Source: Hansfordia pulvinata (Eukaryota; Ascomycota; Sordariomycetes; Xylariales). Taken from it: a stretch of DNA of 64,000 nt. The stretch lies in assembly GCA_006538405.1 (NCBI GenBank), contig BJKQ01000001.1, forward strand, positions 1,116,001 through 1,180,000, in the 5' to 3' direction. A program made the position numbers and the translations under genes. Shown here in pieces: positions 42,765 to 52,904 of the stretch. Position 1 is the stretch's first letter. Every line of letters starts with the position of its first letter. The notes beneath the pieces are model-generated. The model was not told the origin of the DNA. It ran no database searches and worked only from the letters and a program-made list of their open reading frames with translations.

Positions 42765-44849
42765 TCAGCCTTGGGTAGGGCGTGCCGATACCGCCGTGCG
42801 ATGTTCGAGAAACCGCCTGACAAACTCCTGCCGCTGAAGGAAAGCAGTCTCACGGCGAGTAGCGGCTTGCAGAGGCTGGCAGCTGTCCCGGACAGACGTC
42901 ACACCCACATTCGCACTTTTCTTAGGAAGCCACGCCCACTCTCTCACATCTTCCTGTCTCATTGCCGTGAATGGGGGGTTGTTCTGATATCCAGAGGCTT
43001 GATCTTGTGACCCTAGATTTCTTGCGCGAGCTTGTTGGGCCACTATCCTTTGAATGCTCGTTTGTGGTCGTCTGGGATCATTGTCATGCGTTGCGTCCGA
43101 TCCCGAATCTCCATACGAGTCCATGCTTGAAGCTGAAGAGACGCTTGGTGTTGACGTCGATCTCTCCAGACCGCGCTGGCTCTTGTCGCGCTTCATCCCT
43201 GGAAAGACGGACCTGAAACCACCAATGAATCGACGGGAAAGGCTGGTTCTGTGAGGGCTACCCTCTTTTCTGCATCCACTGGAGGAGCCTGGTTTGTGTG
43301 ATGGAATGCCATCCTCTGATTCTTCTTCAGAATCGTCCCGCGGATCTTCTGCTGAGGGATTCCCACAGAGTGACCCCCCGTACTGATCTGACTCATATGA
43401 AAGCGGCCTGCTTGCAGCGTATTGACCCCGACTATTCTCCGAAGAAGGTTGCAAGGAGTGTTGTTCTCGACATTGATCTTGGCGCTGGTTCGGTCCGGAA
43501 GACATCGCAGAGACACTATTCCCATGTGCGCTTGCTATGTTTTCTGCATTCCGAGGTAAGTATCCGTTTAATCGGTCTCTTACTTGACGAGCGGTAATCT
43601 CGCGGTCCACCCAGTGATCGATTGGTGCGGGAGACATGCGTGGTGAAGGTTTTGACGATGTATCTTTTCAGCCATCAGCAAGATCTCAAGTCTCCGAGCT
43701 TGCTTGAGCGATCTGGGCACTTTACCTCTTGTGCGCTCGACGATCACATTGTGCGCATTTGCAGCCATGGCAATGATTTGTTTCTTGACCAGCCTGAAAT
43801 TGGAGCAATCAGGGCTTGCGAATTTGTTCATGGTGGTGTGCACAGCATCCAGGGCTATGTGATTGGAACCGGCGAGGCATGCAGACGTTTTGGAAACGAG
43901 CTATCGCTGTTAGCGACATTGAAGTTCTCTCGGCGGGAGACATTCAGTCCTCACAAGCACTTTCTTGCTCACTCGCAGTGGCCTCAAGAAAAGATGACTG
44001 CGCCCCATCTTTTTCAATAAATCGGTTTTGTGTGTCTCGTAGAAGCATGCTGTTGGCAGCTTCAAGGTTGTAGTCTTTGTGATGTTGATGAAATCGTGCA
44101 CACTTTGCCAGATTGACTCATCTTGCCTTTCTAAGCCTCGTATGAGAGGGGCTGAGGCTGACCGGCCCATGATCCCTCTGACTGTGACGAGCCATTGGGC
44201 TGGCGATGCGGCCCTGCTGCCCTGGAAGGGGGTTCCTAGGAACACGATCCCGACAGCTCGCATGAGAATCTGTCGGTAGATGCTGCCTGCTTGGGCAGCT
44301 TGATTGATCGCCTGTATCGTCCTGATGAGCCGCGGACTCTGTGACAAATGAGCTCACTCACCATCACCAACATGAGTCCTCCAAAACAAGATGCCACGAA
44401 TATGATTGGCCGGGTCGACACATTACATCTCTCATCGATATGGGCGAGAAGATTACTGGCGTGGCCGTGGAGAGTCTGAACAGGAGCGTCATCGAAGCAG
44501 GCGGCGTCCCAGTCATAGGTGTAGATCCGGGCGCCTGGCAGAGCGCGAGGGAGCATGTTATAGTCTGCTAGCCAGTGGACGATCTTATCATCTTCTTCGT
44601 ACTGCCATGTCCCCGGCGAAGCTGCATCGAGGCCATGAATAGCAATAATACTGCGTGTGTCAGCGCTCGGGATGAGATCATTGACAGGTGGCGTCCGTAC
44701 TCGAGTGTGGTTTTGTCGGTTGCCCCAAGGGCGGAGCAACTTGGTGAAGCCCTAAGTGCCGGTTCTTCGATCGAGGAGACTTAGAGTAACACGAGTTAGT
44801 GATTGCGGTGATGAGAGAGAATGAAACTTACCATTATATCCTGTGACAT
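42765..44849 (-). CDS. Alpha/beta-hydrolase (SesB/DUF676-like) with Cys at the nucleophile position
   Basis: Five exons on the minus strand: 44832-44849 (18 nt, MSQDIM), 44362-44751, 43955-44311, 43726-43900, 42765-43663. Introns are 80, 50, 54 and 62 nt, with donors GTAAGT, GTGAGT, GTGAGG and GTAAAG; all joins keep frame. The product is about 612 aa. The fold is visible in SIIAIHGLDAASPGTW, ARIYTYDWD, RPIIFVASCFGGLML (nucleophile elbow with C128 where Ser is usual), GIVFLGTPFQGS, CFYETHKTDLL, and LVSKTSACLAGSNHIALDAVHTTMNKF (the usual H-containing end). The last ~300 residues are Ser/Arg-rich and disordered. Such hydrolase domains are often the N-terminus of fungal NLR-like proteins; here there is no NB-ARC/NACHT or repeat. 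If intron 4 is retained, translation ends early at 43580. The substrate is unknown. Confidence 0.78.
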
Positions 44850-45375
44850 TCAGTTTATGGCCTTCTGGGGAAGATGTGTTGAAGGAGAGGAAGAGAGCGG
44901 ATCCAACCCGGCCCAACTTTGAGGTAAGGCGGCCTTTGTGAAGGGGCTGGCACGGTAGCTCTGATTCGTGCCCGCAACACCCGGAGACGCAGACGGCACA
45001 GCCATGCATCGATAGCCAGCCTGACTGCGGGCGAAGGCACGCCATAGCTCGTCTTGCCAGCGAACGAGATCTGTGTCCGAATGTATCATGCGGACACTTT
45101 TGCGGAGCGAGAGCCGACCATGTCATCTCGGGCCTCTCGTTTGACTTGCCCCCGGGAAAAGCGTTGCTGTTGAGGTTGAGCGTACGAGAGCGGGCCAGCC
45201 GTCTTCATTCCGCCAAGAACTCTGATTGAAAGAATCGATTATTTGATACTGATTATCGTGCGTCTTATGTCTCCAATCTTCAATCTTCGAGGGGCTGTTC
45301 TCAAGTGACCGCTCCAGCAGCTTTGGAACGTCGTCGGGGGGCATTCGCATTATCTAGACCTCTCCATCGGGGCCC
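44850..45375. other. Intergenic region upstream of the hydrolase gene
   Basis: About 530 bases between two minus-strand genes. Short frames only. It likely holds the hydrolase promoter and the acetyltransferase 3' end. Confidence 0.5.
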
Positions 45376-46095
45376 CTACTTTACTGCGTCGCCTCTGGAC
45401 TTCGTCATCATGGACCAAGTGCGGTGCTCGTCGACGGCACCCCAGCGGCCGAGATCCAGGGCCATGACCTCGACGTCGGCGAACCCGCAGCGCTGGTACA
45501 GCGAGTGGCCGGCCTCGCTGGCCTCGAGATAGGCGGGAAGCGCGCGGCGGGCGGCCTCGGCGACGCCCCAGGCAACGAGCATGCCGCCGGCGCCGCGGCC
45601 CTGGTGGGAAGGGTCGGTGTGGAGGAGCGATAGGTCTGGCGAGTTTTGCGTGAGTGGAAGTATGAGATGAAGGGACGAGAGGGGTGAAAGGAAAGGGGCA
45701 GCCAACTCACAGACGTAAGGGCGGTCGCCGAGGATCCGGGCGCGCTGCTCCGCGATGCCGCCGAAGAGCATCTCGCAGGCCTCGGCGTTGCAGCCGGGCC
45801 CGAAAGTGCGGGGAGTCGGTCGCGGGCGCTGCGTGTAGATGTGCCACTTGGCGAACGCGATCATGGGTGGCTCGTTGTCCTCAGCCGCGTCCGTGTCCAC
45901 CACCTTAAGCCATCGTGCCGTGTTGTCAGTCTGCAGCTCTTGAGCGAGATCGTCTGCCCGTTTCTGCAGGGCATCGGGCGGAAACGGCCCAGGAAAGAGG
46001 ATGTGGTTGAAAGGATTGGGCGCGTATGCCGCGGCCTCGATCTCGGCGGCGCGGAGGGCGTCTCTTTTGGTGGCGGGTTTCAGCTTCAAAGGCAT
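45376..46095 (-). CDS. GNAT-family N-acetyltransferase
   Basis: An acetyl-CoA-dependent acyltransferase of unknown substrate. The frame is open over 239 codons, but 45636-45710 is a 75-nt intron (donor GTGAGT after TACGTCT, acceptor GCCAG). Its length is a multiple of three, so it hides in the frame. Splicing (exons 45711-46095 and 45636 minus one, i.e. 45376-45635) gives 214 aa and restores the conserved strand VYLSLLHTDPSHQGRGAG. That segment holds the acetyl-CoA-binding Q-G-R-G-A-G at about 140-145. Other GNAT features are the N-terminal RDALRAAEIEAAAYAPN and C-terminal LPAYLEASEAGHSLYQRCGF. The gene is divergent from the SET-MYND gene at 47098. Confidence 0.86.
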   Translation of the reverse strand: MPLKLKPATKRDALRAAEIEAAAYAPNPFNHILFPGPFPPDALQKRADDLAQELQTDNTARWLKVVDTDAAEDNEPPMIAFAKWHIYTQRPRPTPRTFGPGCNAEACEMLFGGIAEQRARILGDRPYVCELAAPFLSPLSSLHLILPLTQNSPDLSLLHTDPSHQGRGAGGMLVAWGVAEAARRALPAYLEASEAGHSLYQRCGFADVEVMALDLGRWGAVDEHRTWSMMTKSRGDAVK

Positions 46096-47097
46096 TCTGA
46101 ACGTTGTGTTAAGCTATGCTATGCTTGGCTTTGAAGAAGTTCTGGTGGGTGAGTAAAGATGATGCACCGACAACGCGGGCGAGTCCGAGGAGGGGTGGCA
46201 GCGGCTTATGAGGGCAAGATATCAGTCTGTAGCCGACCGCCCGATCACTGTCAGCGGCCGCTGACTGAGGAGAAATAGCCGCCGGGTTCAGCTGTTGATT
46301 CGTTCCGGTGACCATGTTTGAACAGCCAAGGCCGAAGGCCCCCTAATGAGGCAGGTGTTGAGCGGTGATCTGCCGCCACAGCTTCGAACGGGACCACGTT
46401 AGTGGCGTTGGCGGCTGTAGACAGAGCGCCATTGTGATCGCGTGATGACAAGGCGATGCAGTGAATCAGAATGTCCTCGTCTGTAGTCGGGATTGCTGCT
46501 TTGATGAAGTAGAGCGATGTATCAAAGAGTGAGCTTTGATGATATGAGAGGTTGACAAAGGTCAACTGGAAGCTCGAATCTGTCCATTGGAGAACTCGCC
46601 CACCACAGCCTTCCGGGCTGATAGGAGCCTCAGACTGGTGACTACGAGTACAGCACCTGAAGGTCCCCCGTTAGAGGCAGGTTCGGCACTATGCCGCCTG
46701 GAGACGCGCCCTAAACGTTCTAGGTTTCACCCCGTTGTACTCGTACGGCTGTACATCCGATATGGATCACAGCTGGAGCGCCGTCCAATTCGAACCAGTG
46801 ATGCCCCTCCAATTTTTTGGTAGACCCGACGTCACTGCACCCCCACCACGACTTATACCGGAATTTCAAGACCGGAGGGGAAAAAATCGGGCGGAAGAAG
46901 AAAGTAAAGAAGTAGAACCACACCAACAAAAGCATCAGATTCACAAGCTGCCTGTTAACGAATCACATCCGGTCAGGCAAAAAGCCGCGATTCTGTTCTC
47001 AGTCTCGCGCGCTTCTTCAGAGGCAGGGAGAAGAAAAAAAATCTTCAAAAATCACCATCCCCGCGTCCCCCCACAGAGCCAGCACACACGCCCCGCG
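46096..47097. other. Divergent promoter region of the GNAT and SET-MYND genes
   Basis: One kilobase between divergent starts, with two octamers at 46643 (TACGAGTA) and 46738 (TACTCGTA). The frame at 46735 joins the SET-MYND frame without a stop, but its first 121 residues look non-coding (A-rich just before the ATG at 47098). Confidence 0.5.
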
Positions 47098-49076
47098 ATG
47101 CCCTCACCGCCTCCGACGCTGAGGCTCGTCGGCTCCCGGGCCACCGACCCCAGCTCCGGCTCCAGCTCCGGCTCTGACACCGGCGCGGGCCGCAGCCTGG
47201 CCGCAGCCCGGACCTTCGCGCCGGGCGACGCCGTGGCCGAATTCGGCGCGAGCGGCGACAGCACGATCGCGATCCCGCACTCGTCGCACCTGGCGCAGAC
47301 CTGCAGCTGGTGCCTGGTGACAGGGGCGGCGGCGGGAGAGGCGGCAGCAGCAGCAGCCCTCCCCTCCCTTCAGACGTGCGCGGGCTGCCGCACCGTGTAC
47401 TACTGCGGCGCGGCGTGCCAGCGGGCCGACTGGACCCGCGGGGGCCACGGAAAGGGCGAGTGCAAGGCCTTCCGGCGGGTGCGCGACGAGGGCCACCCGG
47501 GCCTGCCGACCCCCGTGCGCGCGCTGGTGCGCATGCTGGTCGTCGAGGCCAAGGCCAAGGCCAAGGGCGAGGACGGCAGCCCCTGGCGCGACCTCGACGG
47601 CCACGCCGCGGCGTTCCGCGGCCACCAGGGGGGCCAGCAGTGGAAGGACCTGGAGCTGCAGGCCATGGCCGCCCTGCACTACCTGGGGCGCGACGCCAGC
47701 ACCGAGAACGTGGCGGGCGCCATCGAGCTGCTCTGTAAGGTGAGTCGAGCTGGCGGTTGTGTGGGTGGATGGCCCGTCGACTGTGGACAGGAGTCAAGAA
47801 AGGCGACAGCAGAAGAAGCTGCAGCGACTGGCTGTGAGAGAGTTGGCTTGATGGCTTGTGGGTGATGCCGGGTGTGCCGAGAAAAGCGCAAGAAGCTGAT
47901 ATATGACCTGCCCCCTTCAGAGCCAAATCAACTCCTTCAACAGATTGGACATGGACATTGGCCAGACGGGGCTCTTCCTCGACCCCGCACTGGCCATGGT
48001 CAACCACTCTTGCGTGCCGAACGCCTTCATCCGGTTCCTGGGCCGCAAGGCCGTGCTCATAGCATACCAGGAGATCAAGAAGGGTGACGAGGTCAACATC
48101 TCCTACATCGGTACGTGGCAGCCGCCAGCCATAAGCGCCGCCCCTGAACGGCGGACGGAGCGACTGACACCCCATCGCAGAGAACACACTGCACCGCTCC
48201 GAGCGGCAGAAGGCGCTGCAGGAGCGCTACCACTTTGCGTGCCGCTGTGCGCGGTGCGCCGAGGACCTCGACGTGTACCAGGTCTGCCAGAAGTACCCGC
48301 ACCTGGAACTGAACCGCCCGAGCCTCAAGACCGACCTGTCCGAGCTCCGCCACCCCTCCGTCATAGGGGCGCTTTCCGGGAGCAGGGTCCTGCGAGAGAG
48401 TGTCTCGGCCATCTACGGGGAGTGCTCGGCGTCGCTCGAGGGCCTCGACCTGGCGGAGAAGAGGCGCCGGATCGCGCAGCGCTGGGCCCAGTGCCGGCTT
48501 CTGCGCGAGGGCGGCATGTACGCCGTCGAGCCGCTGAACCAGGTGCTGGTCGAGGCCAGCATCTACTTCAGCGAGCGCGGCATGTTCTACCCGGCCCTCG
48601 TCATCTCCAGCTTCCTGGCCCTCGAGTGCGACCCGTACCGGGCGCCCGTGCCGTTCGCGCCCGCGAGAGTCAAGACGCTGCTCATGATGGCCAAGATCCT
48701 CACCAACACGGCCGACGGGGAGGCCGTATCGGAAGCGGGTATGGGGCCGGGGACGGCCAAGATCTCGCGGGACGTCGCGGCCATGCTGGACCAGGCCCAG
48801 CAGATCAGGCTGTGTCATGCCCTGCTGACCCTGGTCGTCCACTGCCACGCGGCCGAGCACTGGGAGGGGTGGCCGGTGCTGGGCGAGGCCAAGCAGCTGC
48901 TGGCCATGCTCGAGGAGATTGCCGGGGAGGAAGCCAGCCACTTCATGGTGGAGATGGTGCGTCGGAGTCCCTCGGAGCTGGCGGCGGGGGTCTGGTTCGA
49001 GAAGAACGTGGTGGACAAGGTCCGGAGTCTGCATAAGCTGGGCCTACCAGCTATGGAGGCCGAGTTTGGATCATAA
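47098..49076 (+). CDS. SMYD-type SET and MYND domain protein, probable lysine methyltransferase
   Basis: A probable S-adenosylmethionine-dependent protein-lysine methyltransferase. Exons: 47098-47739, 47921-48110, 48181-49076; donors GTGAGT and GTACGT, acceptors CAG and CAG. The product is about 575 aa. The MYND zinc finger is inserted in the SET domain at about residues 69-122 (CSWC ... CAGCRTVYYCGAACQRADW ... GKGECKAF). The SET core is at about 215-280: MDIGQTGLFLDPALAMVNHSCVPN (cofactor/substrate NHSCxPN motif) and KKGDEVNISYIENTLHRSER. The post-SET Cys set CRCARC follows. The C-terminal ~290 residues are helical, as in SMYD proteins and yeast Set5/Set6 relatives. The start is the first ATG before the SET beginning (GRSLAAARTFAPGDAVAEF). 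Confidence 0.9.
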
Positions 49077-50599
49077 AATTCCGACAAGCAGCGAGGCAAT
49101 GATGGAAAGCCCGGAGGTTCCTGAGTTGCTTTTCATGAAGATGGGCCAGCTTTGATGATGGGGCTGTCGTCTGTGGGCAGAGCCATGCCAGTGGTCTCCC
49201 GTAGCAATGGAAATATCGGCGGCATCGCCTCCGGAATCAAAGAAAAACGGCTTCAGGTCGCTAGACCGACGTGCTAGGAACTATTATGGTTATTTGCTTT
49301 GGTTAGATGGGCTTTTTTTTTTTGGAGTTCTCAACGGAGATATACAGAACTTTGATGGTAGAAAAAGACAAGGGGAAATGAGGCAAACTCGGGGTTGGTA
49401 AGGACACAATGGCTATCAAAATGGAGAGTTCAGTGGAGTTTACTTGTTATTCTTTAGTCGCTCGTTTGATGCTGGTTTTTGGGACGACATCCTTCTTTGT
49501 CACGAGAAAAGAAGAAGGAAAACGAAAAGACCTCGCTGGAGAACGCGTCGCGAAACAGCAGCGTTGGTCTATCACAGAAACACCTTTCAATTGGCGTGAT
49601 AACTACTGGACTGTATTACATGCTCCGTGAAGCGGATGAAAGCTGTATACTTCATTTCAACATCTTTTCTCTCACATGGAACTTGTATAGCCTGTGAGAC
49701 TTTGGACGCGGCCACATATCTGCGAGTGCTTGATGCCCAGAAGAGTCTCCAGTCATCGCGCACGCTAGGCGGAAGCTGTGCAAGGGTGAGGTTCATCGTG
49801 GGTATCACCGGCTCGTTATCGTCACCCTTTGCCTTCCCGAGGACGACCGGTCAAGGATTTGCGGTCTGCAGCGTGATAAACGACCGAATTGAAGCACTTC
49901 ATCTTTCTCCTAATGATGCCACGGTAGCCGAGAATTTCTTATGGAGCTGAACATGCCGAACACACCAGCCGCTTGATCTCCTGCGTCGCGTGTGACGCAC
50001 TTTGCTGGAAGCAAGGGGAGCGGCGTGGAAGGCAAGGGGCGCGCTCAAGCAGAGGAGATAAGCACCCAAGCCGGTCCCGAGGCGCCCTCGCTTTTACCCC
50101 GTCACTCGACGAATCCCTGTCTGAACTGCAGCAGCATCCCAAAGAGAGCGAACTGGACCGTTTGGGCCAAGGGAGAGAGGGAGGGAAACGAACGACGGAG
50201 TAGCAAGGCTGGAGGGCTCTCACCTTGCGCATGGCCTGGTAGCACCCCGGTCGCCATGGCTAAAATGCCTTTGTGATGGTGTACAGCTCTTGTTCATCAT
50301 CGCTGGCAACGAAGTTTCCGGCCATGAAAGACTGCTTTCGGCTGATAGAACGGGCTGCGAGCCAGGGATGGGGTCGACGAGTTCAAAGCAGCCCTTGCAT
50401 TCGAGTGAGGGCTCTGGTCGGCGTCATGTGGCATTGGCCGACGCCGGCTGGACGAATGGATGAAGCAATTCGAGTACAAAAACAGGCGAGAGCCCAGCAT
50501 GACACAGTCTTTTCGCCGGGCATCTCAGGATAACAGATCTGTCTCAAGTTCTATACTCTTGTGTTTCGAGGAATCAGTCAACTCTTGCCAGGATCGACC
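49077..50599. other. Intergenic region between SET-MYND and secreted-protein genes
   Basis: About 1.5 kb with no recognisable gene. A T-rich patch lies near 49312-49324. The last ~300 bases would be the promoter of the secreted-protein gene. Confidence 0.5.
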
Positions 50600-51454
50600 A
50601 TGCAGTTCAGTACCTTCATCTCGGCCTTCGTGGTTTTCGGCGCCAATGGGCTGGTTGTAAGTCATGGAGGAGAAGCCACTCGATCCAAGCTGATGGTTAC
50701 TGCAGGCTTCCACTGGCAGCCTGAGCCGCACTGACGGGCTGCCGGCGGGCACCAAACTTGTGCCGATGCAGTGGACGGGGCCAATCACGCCGGGCGGGCC
50801 GAACCACACCATCGATGGCACGGCGGGTGTGAGTTTGTGAAGACGCCGCCGTGAAGTGAAGCTCAGTTGTTGTTTGCTGACCCTCACTCTCTCTTCCTGT
50901 ATTAGTCGATTCACCGCGAGATCATGAAGCGCAACCCGGACTTCAACAATATCAACAACACCGACAGCCACAGCAACACGACTCGGGCGCGGGTGACGGC
51001 GGCCGTGGACAAGCGGATGGACTGGTACGCCGAGGAGGCCAAGACGAACAAGATCATGTGCAGGGCGCCGCCGGGCAGCCTGGGGGCGGAGATCCCGGCG
51101 ACGCTGCGCAACCTGGACTACCTGCGGGCCATCTCGGGGGAGTGCCGGGTGGCGGGCAAGGCGTGCACGCAGGTGGCGTGCCAGTTCAACTCGGCCATCA
51201 CGTGAGTACCTCGCCCATTCTTCCGTGGCCGCTGTTCGAATAAGAAGAAGCTCGGAATATGACGGAGGGAGTGCTGAATGATATATGTGGACAGGTTCTG
51301 CAACGACAACGAGGGCGACTTCTTCTGGAGGTGCGCGGACCTGGCCGAGTGGGCGCACGACGTGGGGCAGAACTGCCTGATTGGGGCCGAGTGGTGGGGG
51401 CAGAAGTTCAGCAACAAGAACTTCAACGTAATTGTCGGCCGGTCGTACTGCTGA
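50600..51454 (+). CDS. Small secreted cysteine-containing protein, unknown function
   Basis: Four exons: 50600-50656, 50706-50828, 50906-51201, 51295-51454. Donors are GTAAGT, GTGAGT, GTGAGT and acceptors CAG, TAG, CAG; phases 0, 0 and 2 join in frame. The product is about 211 aa. The N-terminal ~19 residues (MQFSTFISAFVVFGANGLV) are a typical signal peptide ending AS. The mature part is hydrophilic with W-T-G-P-I-T-P-G-G, SIHREIMKRNPDF, and eight Cys (CRAP, GECR, KACT, VACQF, TFCND, WRCAD, QNCLI, SYC at the C-terminus), an even number suited to disulfides. It is probably extracellular, either a putative effector-like or cell-surface protein. I recognise no catalytic motif and cannot assign a family. 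Confidence 0.8.
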
Positions 51455-52904
51455 GAACGAGGCGGTGTGTTGGTGGTCTTGTTGTGCGAGATGTTGAGAG
51501 CCTGGGGGTTGAGAGCCTGGAGGGGAGGCTTGGATGATGGATGATGGACGGTGGGTTTCGCTCCTTGCTGTGTCTTTTAATTCTCTTTTTTTTTCTTAAT
51601 TCTTTTTTGTGAGGTGGTAGCAGGTTGGGTGGTGCTGTGAACAAGACGCCTCTGAGCAGGCCCGGAGACTGTATGAAGCCATTGTGTGTGTGGAGTGGGT
51701 GCTCAAGCCAATTGTTGATGGTGGTGACCTCACCGGACTGCGACTACGAGTGAGCCGGTGCGGGTTCGGCAGTCGCGTTGAGGCAAGCCGGGGAAGAAGG
51801 TCCGGCCGGGAGCAGCCCCGCAATCGGTCATTGGAGGCCGGTCGGCGGGGCTCTGCTGCGGGAGGCGCCTTCCTTCCCATGACGCCCTCTCTTTGCAGAC
51901 TTCCAATCCTTTTCGTTCGTTATCCCATTTCTATGACCAATTCGAGTACCCCATCAGGTACTATCCGCTTCTCAAACCAGTGGATCCATCCCAGTGCCCG
52001 ACATGTGCTCTATTGCTAAGATGTATTTTGTCGGGAACCTTAAGGCGTTATTGGACTGCGAGTAGGTACCTTACCTGGTAGTAGCTAACAGGCAACGAAT
52101 ACGTATGGAGGTCACCTGCTCCCATATACTCGTAAGCCGCTTCAAGCCATCGGCCACCGCCACGCAAGCGCGCCTCTACGCGGCTTAACCTGGCCAGTGC
52201 TTTGCCTCACTTCCACTGGCGCTACCAATGAGTCAACATGGATGCAGAAGGGTCCATGGGTGCAGTTACGGTCTGAGCGCTTGGCCGGGCTGTCAACGAA
52301 GCGACATTTGCGGGGGAGGGTCCGGCCCGTGAGGTCTGCGGGTCGTTTAGCCAGGCTTGCTACCCACATACCTACTACCTACAACCAGCATCCAAGGAAG
52401 GCGCATGCCCGGTATTGCATCACCTGCACCGACTCGGCCGCCCGGCCAGGCCGCCCATCCCCGGCGCCAACTGACGGCAGAGATGCTGCCCGCCGTCTCC
52501 TGGGCACCTTACTAAGGACGAGGAAGAAAGCCCACGCTACCTGACCGTTGGCATCGATTCGGCCCGACAAACTCATCGACTACCAACCACCTAACCTAAC
52601 TCACCTACCTGCCTGCCTACATGAAGCTGCATCTACCCTGACAGCTACTTATTACTCTGCTTCTCTTCCATCTCGTGCCCGAATCCTAGTCCCTTGGCTC
52701 TTGCCCACCCCTCTCTATCTTTATTTTTCCCCTTCTGGCGGCCGCCAAGATTCGCTGCTTTTGGCCCGCAATCTGTGCGCTTGTTGAATTCGATTCTACC
52801 TCTTTTATTATATCCCTTCGCCTCTCCCTTACTGCCGTCCCCTCGTGACAAACGCCTGCCATTGGGCAAGCTCGGGCCAGATCTGATCACATCCTGCCTC
52901 TTCA
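51455..52904. other. Intergenic region upstream of the MFS gene
   Basis: About 1.45 kb. Octamer TACTCGTA at 52127. TACC/CCTA repeats at about 52367-52382 and 52583-52620. A C/T-rich stretch from 52650 to 52904 is probably the leader of the MFS gene. No other gene was seen. Confidence 0.5.

Noticed and set aside
44339..44361. 23-nt intron in the hydrolase gene (GTGAGT...CACAG)
   Set aside because: It keeps frame, but it is shorter than fungal introns. The 50-nt intron using the later CAG at 44312 also keeps frame and restores the family sequence MAINQAAQAGS.
47045..48187. Minus-strand 380-codon frame opposite the SET-MYND gene
   Set aside because: It spans two real exons and an intron of the sense gene; low-complexity Gly/Arg/Pro composition.
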